This document shows, one piece after another, positions 12,777 through 24,500 of a stretch of DNA of 64,000 nucleotides; position 1 is the stretch's first letter; the number at the start of each line of letters is the position of its first letter. Source of the stretch: Diplosphaera chodatii (Eukaryota; Chlorophyta; Trebouxiophyceae; Prasiolales; Stichococcaceae); NCBI GenBank assembly GCA_032358165.1, contig JAALGY010000015.1, forward strand, positions 1,612,001-1,676,000. Reading direction: 5' to 3'. The translations under genes and the position numbers were made by a program. A model generated the notes under the pieces. That model was not told the DNA's origin and ran no database searches. It worked only from the letters and a program-made list of their open reading frames with translations.

Positions 12777-14239
12777 ATGCCGCCGGGCAGGCAGCGTAAC
12801 ATACGCAAACGCAGAGCTGGCGATTCTGATGCAGAAGCAGATGCTGAAGACCCTGTATCTCTTAAGTGAGCTGACTGCATAGGCCTTACGTAGGACCAGG
12901 GCATGTGTCCCATTCTGCTGCGCCAGACCGCCTCTGCTTGCATGGCGTGTGCGGCACTTCCTTCTCAAAAGCTCTCTGACTGAAACATCACAGACAGCGT
13001 GTGGAGGCGGCCAAGCTTCTGCAACGGCAACGTGCAAGGCCGCCAGTGAGACTGTGTTCACACGGTGCCCTGCAGACTTGGATGCTAATCTGTCTGACAG
13101 GACAATTCTCACGCTGGTGCTGTAATCACCTGCAGGGAACAGATGCGGCTGCCCTTGCCGTCCAGAGCAGCTCGCAGTCCACGGTGGGCGTGCGCATGCT
13201 TGCCTTGCCTTGCACCGCATGACAGCCTTGTTGCTGCTTGCAGTCGATGAAGGCCTGCACCCTGCTCCTCTGGCAGGCATTGGAGCGCGGCGTGCGGCCC
13301 CAGAACGACGTGCTGGACTCGTTCTCCAAGGAGCAAGTGCGCGAGTTTGGAGACGTCGAGCTGGACCCGCACATGTGAGCCTGCGGCACACGGCGGCATG
13401 GGGGCACCCCGCATGTTGACAGCCCGGCCATTGCACAGGCACCGACATCTTGTCTGGACCGCCTGAGGATAGCTTGCACAGGCTGAGCCGTTCTGTATGG
13501 ACGTCTGGCGTTGTGGGGCTGCAGGCAGAAGTATGTCGACGAGCAGATGGAGAAGCGGATGGGGGTGAAGAAGGACGACCCCTCGGCAGCCCGCGGCGGG
13601 CCGATGGACCCCGAGCAGCAGCTGTACATCACCCCTGATGAGCTGAAGGTCTGAATGGAAACCTCCTGTCCTGCTCCCCGCGAGCTTGCTCGTGTGAGAT
13701 GCAATGTCGGCGCTGCCTCTCAGTGCGCAGGGCGTACAGCCCCAGTCTGCTTGGCTCTGCACAGCCTGCAGGCGTGCGCGGTGTCGCCAGCTGAGCGTGT
13801 CATGCTTGCTGCCGGGACAGATCGCGCCGATCAGGCCTGCGGAGGTGCCGGGCTCCTGGCTGACGGGCATCTCGGAGGTGCAGCTGCCAGCGCACTACAA
13901 GCTCAAAAACATCGAGGAGACGGAGGCCGTCAAGCAGCGCATGCTGCAGGGCGGTCACGACTCCAAGTGCGCCACACCCATCCTTGCGCCCAGTCACTCA
14001 GCGAGTTTTTGGCAATGCCTTACAAATAGGCTCAGGGTGCTGCATGCGAGCCCGTGTTGATCCACAGGATTGAAGCGTGTTAATCGCTGCTATGACCCAG
14101 TGGCGAGGGGTCGGGACCAGAGGATGGCAGGCTGCCGCGCGGCGCCTTTCCGCGGGGCTTTGGCAGGGAAGGCGACAAATTCAAGAAAGTGCGCACCGAG
14201 AATCTCGTCAAGAAATCTGGTGGGAAGGCACGGAGGTAG
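12777..14239 (+). CDS. TLS1/C9orf78 (HCA59) homologue, spliceosome-associated
   Basis: The match is to human C9orf78 and fission-yeast Tls1, nuclear proteins that associate with the U5 helicase Brr2 and influence splicing. Model exons: 12777-12865, 12994-13045, 13136-13183, 13277-13374, 13525-13648, 13821-13966, 14101-14239 (about 231 aa). The N-terminus (PPGRQRNIRKRR, then an acidic Asp/Glu run) matches the family start. QKYVDEQMEKRMGVKKDD corresponds to the MMKYIETELKKRKG block. SGIPEVDLG-like TGISEVQLPAHYKLKNIEET is also clear, and the end is Lys/Arg-rich (GDKFKKVRTENLVKK). Exons 3 and 7 rest mainly on phase and splice borders. Identity is good; exact borders are moderate. Confidence 0.75.
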
Positions 14240-14731
14240 TAGAAGGATCAAGTTCTGTTGTATCCTGTACATGCTCATATGCTGATGTGTTGTGCGTGTA
14301 GCATTGGGAGTATTGTGGTGTTACACACTCAGTGTCATACATATCGTACAATAAATGACTGCGCCAATTGAACTGGCACGACAAATGCCTGCGCCTCGGA
14401 TGGATACTTCAAACCCTGGGCGGCCACCAGGAGGGACTAGCGGCACCACACCCGCAACATGCCCGCTGCATGCATGCACTTGTGGGCCTTCTGACTTCAG
14501 ACGGGGGATCCCATTTCCTAACTTCCAAGAAAGAGCTGGTAGTGTCACAACGCTTGCACTGCTCCATTTGATGTGCTGTCCAGCGGCTTCCCCTTGATAC
14601 ACCTGCACAGCAAATGCAGGGCTGCCATCAGCACCAGCCGGACAGACGTGCGCATAGTCGGACACGCTGTCACTGCACACCGCAAGAAGTTTACCATCAA
14701 CTGCAGCAGTCATTCCACATCGAGCCAGGCC
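14240..14731. other. Convergent intergenic region, TLS1 / Ca2+-ATPase
   Basis: 492 bp between two convergent stops. A 130-codon minus-strand frame at 14713-14321 is open but lies downstream of the ATPase stop and resembles nothing known. It is best read as 3' UTR. Confidence 0.4.
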
Positions 14732-17700
14732 CTAAAGGCACCTGTCTTTCGCGCACCGGGTGACAAACTTTGTCAGGAAAGCAACCACCATGGCGCCAGA
14801 GCCAATGGCGATGGCAGCCAGCCACTCCTTCCAGTTCTGGCTGTTGACCTTGAAGATGCCCCCAAGCAGCTCCATGAAAATGATCTGCATGTGGTCACAT
14901 GTCGCCATGATACACCAGTGGGGGTGATGCACTGACACACAGCATCATAATGCCCTTGGATGTCGAACAGTACAACACATAGATGGTGCAGCACATACCT
15001 GAGCACCGACGATGAACGCCAGGATGGCCAGGAAGATGTAGCTCTTGTGGAGGCCCTCAAAAATGTTGTATTCGTTGTTCAGCTTGCGAGCATTCAAGAA
15101 ATTGAAAACCTGCAGCACACGCCCGTGAGCATCAGTTGGAATGTCCAGCACCCGAGGCACCCTATCAGGCCGCATCTTCTAATTTAAGCCAGCACCCACC
15201 TGGCACCAGATGAAGACGTTGAAGATGACAGAGTTGGTGCGCTTCTGGCCATCTGTCTCCACATTGTCCCACTGCTTGTCTGCTTGGCCGTGCAGGTCGT
15301 GCAGCAGCTCCTGGCGTTGGCTGCAGGCCGCGGTGGGCGACTCGCCGCACAGCTTGTCCTCGCTGGGCGCCTCGTGCGTCTTGGTGCTGGGCGCCAACGT
15401 GGTGTTGCCGCTGGTCGTCTCCCGTCGGTACTCGCACAGGAACTCCGTCGCTGTCACAGGGAAAGCAGCAGCCTTGTCAGCTCCTCTGCTGTGAGGTCGC
15501 ACACTTCTGCCACGCAAAGCGTGATGCGCAGCTTGTTGCTGGGTGCAGCACCGGCACACAGCATGTGTGCGTCATCTCGGATCTCAGACACACCATTGGT
15601 GTACGGGAAGTTGACGCGCGGGTTGAAGTTGGGGTCGGTCGTCAGGCAGTCCGAGCCGGGCAGGCAGCACAGGTCGATGCGCGGGCCCTTGCCATCGTTG
15701 TTGTTGTACGTGGGGATGCCTGCGGTACACAGCATTCGTCCAGTTCATGCTGGTCTGTACAGGTGTGTGTGCAGAGGTATTGCAAATGGCAGGAGAGTGC
15801 TGCCAGGCAATGGTATGCATAAACAGCATGGCCGCACCAGTGAGGGGAGGCACATCCTTGGGCAGGCGCTGCGTCATGACGCCGGCATACGACAGGTAGC
15901 CGGGCGCAGTGGAGCCCTGAGTCGGCAGCTCGTACTCCGAGAAGAACTGTGGCAGCCCGTACAGGATGAGGAACAGCCAGAACATCTGGTACAGCCCCTG
16001 CAGCGCATGGTCAGTTGCAGTCGTCAGCAGGAAGCAACCCAGCGAGGTGGCAGCTCGCACACTGGGGCCAGGGGCAATTGCGCCCCACTGACCAGGCTGT
16101 GGCTGCACCTGTGTGAGGATGTGCCACCACATGTGCGGGCTGATGAGGGACTCGCGACGGCCAGCCGGCTTTTGCAGCAGCAGGTCGGGCGTCGGATCCT
16201 CCGTCGCCAGCGCTGCAGAACACAGGAGCAGCATGAGGCGCTGTTGCAAGATGCACCACAGCAGTTTCAGAGCAGCATCCAGCCAAGAGCTCGAAAAAAC
16301 TTCCGACAGGCAGCACGAGGACGCACCAAGGGCGCCCAGGGAGTCCATGATGAGGTTGACCCACAGCAGCTGCAGCACGTTGAGGGGCGTCTCGCCAGAG
16401 CCAACAGCAGCCACGAAGGCCACCACCAACGCGACGAAGTTGACGGTGAGCTGCGGGTGGCATGCACAGGGCATGTCAGTCAAGCCCGGGTGCGCTGTTC
16501 AGTGTCATGCTGCAACATGTGATGCAAGGCATGCTTATTCGCACATTATGTGTTTGACAGCTCACCTGGAACATGAGGAACTTGCGGATGTTCTGGAACA
16601 CCGAGCGTCCCCAGAGCACGGCCTTGACGATGGAGCGGAAGTTGTCGTCAAGGATGACGATGTCTGCCGCCTCCTTTGCCACCTGTCGGAAGTGCCAACG
16701 CTGGGCTCAGGCGTGCCTCACACATGAACTTGCATGCCACTTGTGTGTCACAATGAAGCACGGCCGACAGCATGGAAACGGTGCACTTGATGGACAGGAC
16801 GACCACGACTCTTGCAGCACCTCTGTGCCGGCGATGCCCATGGCCAGGCCGACGTCCGACTCCTTCAGTGCCGGGGCGTCGTTGGTGCCATCGCCCGTGA
16901 CGGCCACCACCTCGCCCATCTCCTTCAGCAGGTGCACCAGCTTGAACTTGTCTGCTGGGCTGCTGCGCGCCAGCACCTGTTGTCACAGCACGGAAGTGTT
17001 TGCTTGGCAAAAACACGGCAAAGGGCCGCGTGAACATGGTCACATACTTGATAGACGTGTGCAAGTCTAGAATAGCAGCATAAACGGCAGGGCAGCAAGG
17101 CATCCAAGTCGAAACGCACCTGGACGGAGGGCAGCAGCTCCTTGAGCTCCTCGTCGGAGCGGTTGCGGAAGTCGGGGCCCTCCAGCGCGACGCCGTCCTC
17201 GCTGAGGATGCCGCACTCGCGCGCGATGTGCTGCGCAGTGTACGTGTTGTCGCCGGTGACCATGCGCACGGTGATTCCAGCGCGCTTGCACACCCGCACC
17301 GCGTCCGGCACCTCCGCCCGCACCGGGTCCTGCACACATGCAAGACCCTAAAAAACCAGGTCGAAAGCTGAGATCCCAGCCAGCAAGCCTTGGGCTGGCG
17401 TGGTTGGCCTGCAGTCCAGGATGGCACCGCACCAACGCCGTCACTTTGCAGGGCACGGCGCCAAGCGCCAGCGCACCTTGATGCCCACGATGCAGTTGAC
17501 AACCAGGTCGTCATCGTGCGAGGTCTCGAAGAAGTCCTCTGGGCGGCCAGGCGCAGTTGCAGCAAAGTCTGTGTACGTCAGGCACAGCGTACGCAGCCCC
17601 CGTGACGCCATCTGCGTCCCAGCAGGAGCACTTGAGTAACTGCTTGCAGCTGGTGCTGTCAATGTGCTGCGAGCATTAACTCGCCAAGCGGGGGCTGCCA

Positions 17701-20700
17701 GCAGCGGCTGCCCAACGCAGGAGGCAAGTCGAACGAGTGCCTCGAGCCTGTTGCACACCTGTGTGATGGTGGCCTCCAGCTCTGCCCGCTGGTCCGCGCC
17801 CAGAGGGACAGCCAGCCCCTCGGTGTTGAGCACGCGGGTGGCGTTGTTCAGCACGATCTCCGCAGCACCCTACAGCCCAGGGAAGCAGAGCAGATGTCTT
17901 GCATGCGATCTACCAGTGCAGGGCCAGACAGACCAGCAGGTAGAAGGCAGCAATCGCAAGGCAGGCACCAGGCAGTGCGGCACCTTGTTGTAGAGGCGGA
18001 AGCCATCATCGGTTCTGACCAGCACCGAAGCCATCTTCTTGGCCGATGAGAAGCCATACAGGTTGGCGACCTGCGGCTCGTGCTTCGCCCGCAAGTCTTT
18101 GTAGCTCATCTGCACAGAGCACATGTCTTTCAGATGCACTGTGCATGGCGTCTGCCATCAGCAGGTGTCACATCAATGTGCAGGGATGTGCACAGTGCAT
18201 TGTTGACTGCTCACCTCCCACTTGCGCAGCATCATCAGGAGCGCGCACTCGGTGCGGTTGCCCACAAAGTCGACATGCTTATCCTCGTTCTCAATGAGGA
18301 AGGCCTGCAAAGTAGTGGTGTGCTCGAATAAATGTGATGGAGGATTCGCATGGGACACGACCCACCATTGCAGCGGCCAGGTTGTTAGCCGCACATCATC
18401 AGACCCAGCACACAACGCACCTTTGAGTTGAGGGCGCAGTTGAGGGCAATGTCCCTCAGCGCGGACGCTGGCAGCTCAGACGGCACGGGCAGCTGGTCGT
18501 ACTTCTTGCCCGCAAACCAGCCCTCGACCACGGTCATGCGGTTCTCAGTCAGCGTGCCAGTCTTATCGGAGCAGATGGCCGAGGCGCCGCCCATGGTCTC
18601 GCAGGCCGCAAGCACGCGCACAAAGTTGTTGTCCTGGAGTGGGAGACAGGAAGCAGGTTGGACACAGAGCAGCATATTTTACATAAGAGGCAGCAATCAA
18701 GATGCACACCCATTTGAGGTGCTAGAGCCAGAGACAGCCTGGTCACCTTCATCATCTTCTTCATGGAGAAGGCCAGGCTGATGGTCACAGCCAGGGGCAA
18801 GCCCTCCGGCACCGCCACCACCAGGATGGTGACCGAGAAGATGAAGAACTGCAGCGGGCCCTCTGAAAACTTCGAGATTGGGAAGCCGCTGTTCTGGATC
18901 ATCCACCTGTCGCACGCATTGCCACGATGATGGCTTCGCGTGGGGCATTCAGAAGTGGACAGCTTTGCGTTGGCGAGCACAGCAACAGCTGGGCGTGCAG
19001 AAGGCGAGCTACAATGCGCTGCACTGCCCACACCTGATCATGAGGACGACGAAGCACAGCAGCGCGACGGCGAAGCCGACCTTGCCGATGGCAGCAGCCA
19101 GCACGGTCAGCTTCTCCTGCAGCGGCGTGTCAGCTGACTCGCCGACGACCAGGGCCATCGTCTGGCCCCACTCGCTGTGCTCGCCGACGGCTGTGATGAG
19201 GACCTTGCCGTCACCCTCTGTCACCTGCGTGACACCTCAGCTGCAATGCTTACAACCAAGTCAAGGCAAGCCGCCATCCGCCCCCTCTCGACAGTGATGC
19301 TGTGTAGCTCGATCTGTCCAAAGACACACCTGCGTCCCAGAGCGCACAAAGGGCCGCTCCTCTGTCTTCCGCAGCGGCTCTGACTCGCCAGTCAGCGCCG
19401 CCTCGTCAATGACCAGGCCGTGCCCCGATATGTACACACCGTCAGCTGTCACCTGCACTCACACGCCGCAACTGTCAACACCATTGCATAAGCTGTCACT
19501 GCCAGCTGTTGTTGCCAGAGGTGCGCGTGCCACGCCTGACATCAATGCGTACCTTATCGCCGGTATCCAGCAGGAGAACGTCGCCCACGACAATCTCCTC
19601 GTTACCGATCAGCTGGTCTTCCCCATTGCGCAGCACCTTGACCTCGATGATGTCTTTCTGCGCATTGAGCTTTTTGAACTGCAGATCCTTCTGGTAGTCG
19701 TTGACAGCACCTGCACATTCAACAGTAGAGTTTGGTATTGTGTCATGGTTGCAACCGATTCTCGTCATTGCATTGCAGCGCACCAACACTCGAGGCAGGT
19801 ATCACTGGCACATGACGCACCCACTCCGCTGACAACGAAGACGGCCACCCAGATGGCCACACCCTCCGACCATGCGCTTTCTTCCCTCTGATCTTTGACC
19901 GCAACGCCCAGGATAGTGGAAATCTGCAGGTGTAGTGGAGCAAACATCATGCTACCAGCAATTTTCCTGGAGCGCAGCTGGCCAGTCTACATCACACCTA
20001 TCTGAGCCTCACCATTGCTGCTGCCATCAGCAGGATGAGCGTTGGATCCTTCAAGTTCCCGATCAGAAGGGCGAAGAAGGACTTCAGCGGCACAGCCTTG
20101 AACCTGTTTGACACCCAACCTCTCAGCGCCACATGGAGGGTTGCAGCGTCTGGGAAGTGCAGCCACTGGGCATCGGCGACACAGCGCCCAGATGCAGCAG
20201 ACCGTGCGGCTGGAACAGCGGGCACCTGTTGAAGCCGTACGCTGCCTGCCGTGACTCCACAGATGTGCCGCCCGTTGCGCCACTGTCTATGCCCTCTGTG
20301 ACGCTGGAACGCAGAGCCTTCGCCAGGCCCTCCACCCCGCCAAACTGCTTCTGAATCACCGCAGCGTCCTTGTCCTGAAGCAAGGAAGGTGCTACCGGGT
20401 TGATAGCAGGCTGGCACTGACAAACCTCCCTGCAGTGCGTCTGCCGCAGACACACATCTTACTCCAACCCAGGAAAACTGCGGCTGTGATTACATACAGT
20501 GTGTACAGGTGCGTTGGCTGAACCTTCTGCTAACGCTTGCTGCCGAACAGCACGGTTCTGCGAGGCATTGACCGCGGCACGACTTTCGTGCACCTGGCAG
20601 GCACACTCGGCAGGACGGAAAAAGTGATGTATGTATGCAATCTGAACGTCGCGCAAGCTATCGGCGGGCGTGTCCCAGCGTGCGAGGCCGGCGACAGCGC

Positions 20701-20893
20701 ATGGGCTGCTATGTGCCCGGTCTCGCACGGCAAAAGCAAGGGCGGGCAACCAGGGCCCCACCTCATTCAGACGGAGCAAATCTGCAAGGGGCACATCAAA
20801 CGCCCCAGCTGCTTGCTCCTGCTGGGCTCTCGCGTGCGCTGCGGCCGCCTGCGCCTTGGCGCTGGGCTGCTTCTGCTTTTTCTCCTTGGCCAT
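14732..20893 (-). CDS. P-type IIB Ca2+-transporting ATPase (PMCA/ACA family) with enlarged M7-M8 loop
   Basis: This is a Ca2+ pump exporting Ca2+ from the cytosol across the plasma membrane or an endomembrane. Model exons (minus): 20893-20762, 20374-20226, 20103-20013, 19923-19821, 19710-19553, 19452-19330, 19224-19034, 18906-18747, 18633-18421, 18304-18215, 18109-17984, 17869-17759, 17611-17477, 17329-17120, 16976-16821, 16682-16566, 16450-16327, 16212-16109, 15997-15838, 15719-15552, 15450-15200, 15109-14999, 14884-14732 (about 1111 aa, every join in phase). Diagnostic motifs: IIB-type [13 protein letters not shown] (M4), [10 protein letters not shown] (phosphorylated Asp near 392), [40 protein letters not shown]. 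About 150 residues with seven Cys separate M7 from M8, where relatives have a short loop. The tails are short: 44 residues in exon 1, and about 12 after M10. No calmodulin-binding extension was recognised. Confidence 0.9.
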
Positions 20894-21591
20894 GACAGCC
20901 CGCGCGGGCGTCACCCGCGTTTCTGGGGCCGTCCGGCTAGCTGAACTGTGTTTGCAGATGCCTGGCTCGCAGAGTCTAGTGCGTCCGTGTGAAAAGGTCA
21001 CAACTGTTGCTCGCACACAAGCTTAGGCACTCGCCGATCCCGTGTATCCGTCGCAGCTTGTTGGTCTGGCAATATGCGCAAGGACAACACGTCTGTCCAC
21101 CAGCAAAAGTGATGTTTCTGGGAGCCGGGTGGCAGTACGCGCCGTCGAGTCGATGACGCCTGCTCGGCCGCTTCACAGTTGCTCGCCAGAGCCATCGTTG
21201 GATTCATTGGCACGTGCTTGCAGGTGCATATAGATGACCACTGAGGCGAGAAATTATGTAACCCCTGACGGTGGAGACTTGCATGGAGATCGACACTGAG
21301 GCGAGACCGCTCACAACAACAGTGCAGAGGACGTGCTGCCTATTCATGCGCGTCTCGAGGTGCAGCTGCGAGCAGCACGTCTGCACACGTTCCATTATGA
21401 ACAAGCTTGATGAGTAACGTCGTCCCTTGTTCTTCTGCCATGGACAGACAGCCGGTCTCGCGCTTGCATACACGCCATCGTGGGTTGACAGTCTGCTGTC
21501 AGCCGTGATGGCCTGAAGTCACAAGCGTTGCAGGGTGCGGGCGATTGCTCGTCGTCTGGTGCGGTAGGTACCTCACAGCCCCAGGGCAGCC
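20894..21591. promoter_or_regulatory. Divergent promoter region Ca2+-ATPase / CobB-BtuF gene
   Basis: 698 bp between head-to-head start codons. This is the place to look for a metal- or corrinoid-responsive element governing the CobB-BtuF gene, but none was identified by eye. Confidence 0.45.
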
Positions 21592-24500
21592 ATGCAGGAG
21601 GCACAGCCATCAGGCGTGATCGTGCTGGCGGGTACTTCCAGCGGAGTTGGAAAGACGACGCTATCTGTGGGCTTGATGGCCGCGCTAAGGTGTGTTCTGC
21701 CGCTTCTGCCCTGTCGTTGTTGTTTCAGATGGTACCATCAGCAATAGGGGCATCCTGCCGATCAGTTAGCATCTTAGCTTGCTGGTGCACTACACGCTGC
21801 CTCTGCGTGTAACGTGCAGGCGACGAGGCCTCACGGTGCAGGCCTTCAAGGTTGGTCCAGGTGAGGCGCGCTCCGCCAAGGCTGTGCCGCGCACACACAG
21901 TCTGCTGTGTTCGTGGCGATGATGTATCGAGCTGCTGCACGACGCATCCAGGCCGTGCTGTTGCTGGTGCAGACTTCTTGGACCCGCTGCACCACGAGGC
22001 CGCGACGGGGCGACCGTCCATCAACTTGGACGGCTGGATGATGGACCGGGAGCAGAATCTGGCAGCCTTCCGCCGCGCCACTGCGGACGCAGACATAGCA
22101 GTGGTTGAGGGCGTCATGGGCCTGTTCGACGGCCGCGACGGTACCAGCGAGGATGGCAGCACAGCTCAGATGGCCAAGTGGCTGGGGGCGCCGGTGTTGC
22201 TGGTGCTGGACTGCTGGGCGCTGGCACGATCGGCGGCCGCCATGGTCAAGGGCTACATGGTGACCGGCTCCACTCGCAGCGCTGCAAGCTTGCCGCCCAT
22301 TGCAAGTTGCTGCTCGCCTACTCAGCGTGCTGGCACGTCTACAGCCTCTCCACCTGCCATGTGCGCTGCCTTCGCAGGAGTTTGACCAGGAGCTGCGTGT
22401 AGGCGGGTTGCTGCTGAACCGTGTGGGTGGCGCCGCGCACACGAAGTGGCTGCAGGATGCCATCAGCTCGTCGGGCGTTGATGCGCGGTTTCTGGGCGGC
22501 ATCCCCAAGGTGGGGGCTGCGGGGGTCCAAACACTTGGGAAGTGCTGGAGGCCCCGAACACCAGAGTGTTGGGCGCTTGACACAAGTCACCAGTCAGTGT
22601 CATGCGCTGTGCACATGGTCACTGCAGGACGACAGCGTGATGGTCAAGGAGCGGTACCTGGGCCTGCACATGCCCGGGGAGGAGGGCGTGCCCGTTGACT
22701 ACCTGCAGCGGCTGGCAGAGCTGCTGGAGAAGAGCGTAGACATGGACGCGGTGTTGGACGTCGCCAGATCTGCCCGCATACCAGCAGCACCAGCTGGCGC
22801 TGTGCCGCGGCCCGTGGCAGCGCCTGACGATGCACTGACCATCGCGGTGGCGCAGGATGCCGCGTTTGGCTTCTACTACCAGGAGTAAGCTCCCTGTGCC
22901 TGGTGCCAACAGTCATGTTCTCACTATCAGTTGCTGTAATCAGTAGTGCCAGCTTTGGGTGCTGATCACAGCCTGGACACCTGTCTAGGAACCTGGCACT
23001 GCTGGAAGCCGCTGGCGCCCGTCTGGTACGCTTCTCGCCAATGGAGGAGCCGCTGCCGCCCGGCATCTCGGGTCTGTACCTGGGCGGTGGCTACCCAGAG
23101 CGCCATGCGCGACAGCTGGCTTCCAACCATGGGGTCAAGGCAGCCATTGCGGCATTCGCGTGCGCTGGTGGCGTGGTGTATGCCGAGTGTGGCGGCCTAA
23201 TGTACCTCAGCCAGAGCCTGCAGCCACTGGATAACCTTCCGGCAGCCATGGGTGCGATGTGCACCGTGCTGTTATCGTCAATCAGCAGTGCCATGAGAGG
23301 TCCTTGTACATCTAGTACATCTGCAAGCAACCTCAAACCCTCTTCAAGGATACCTGTCATCGTGCAGTGGGCGTGTTCCCCTTCCGCACGGTCATGACAG
23401 CTGGCTCCATGAAGATGGGGTATGTGGAGGTGGAAACGCAGCAGCACTGCCGGTTATTCCCGCCAGGCGCACGTGTGCGGGGCCATGTGTTCCACTTCTC
23501 AGAGATGGTGCAGGAGCAGGTGAAGCCGACAACATAATGCAGTTGTGCACTAGTCCAGTTCGGCACGTGTTGGACGCCTGGCTCACAATGTTGATGTCCA
23601 ACTGTACCAGATTGTCAGCGGGCTGAGTGGCCTTCCGGATACCAGCGGCCGCGGCGCATGGGAGCACGCCTATCGCGCCACCTTGCAGACGCCTGGTGTG
23701 TCCCCCCTTCCCGCTGAGCTTGGCAGATGCAGTGTAGGCGTGCTTCAGCAGTAGTTGCTGCAAACTTGTGCTTCTGACTGTCATTAGATCACGGGCAGTT
23801 CTTCAGCACAGGCAGGCACTGCCAAATGTGCTGGACTTGCAGGTGCAGAGCCTGTGGACGAAGGCTATGCCTTTGGGAACGTGCTGGCCAGCTATGTGCA
23901 CCTACACTTTGGCAGCGCGCCCAGCTTTGCAGCAGCCCTTGTTGCACGGTGTCGCGAGGTGGACATGGCCGCAGCAGACGCAGCAGCAAAGGCAGCAGCC
24001 CAGTCAGCCACCCTGCACCACTGTGGCAGCCATGAGGGGCACCACAGCCGCGGCAGCCACGGGAGCCAGGGCAGTGGTCGACGGCTGCATCACTCTGCCG
24101 GGTCCATGGTGCATGTGCGCAGCACGCCCAATCTGGCAGACATGGCACACCAGACGCAGCTGCCTGGGCAAAGGTGAGCGCCCTGCAGCACCGTCACAGA
24201 AGCAAGGCGCTGAGCCATACATCATATGATGCTGGCCATCACATCGTGCTGTTATGCCTGCTGCAGGCGGACCACGAAGAGTGACCAGTCTTCAGAGGAT
24301 GACGGTCACTCATCCAGCTCTGATGTCGTTTCAGCAACCAGCATGCGGCAGTATAGCGGCAGCAGGCATGAGGACACCAATGCTGTCAATGCGCACTTAC
24401 AGGACGCATTCTGGGCAGACAGCAGGGTACGTTTTCGACGGCTGTCATCGCACTTGCCTGACAGCAGCAGCACTGCTAGTCATCAATACCTGATGCATTG

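Noticed and set aside
15284..16522. 412-codon plus-strand open frame
   Set aside because: Antisense to Ca2+-ATPase exons and introns. The minus strand carries conserved P-type ATPase sequence here.
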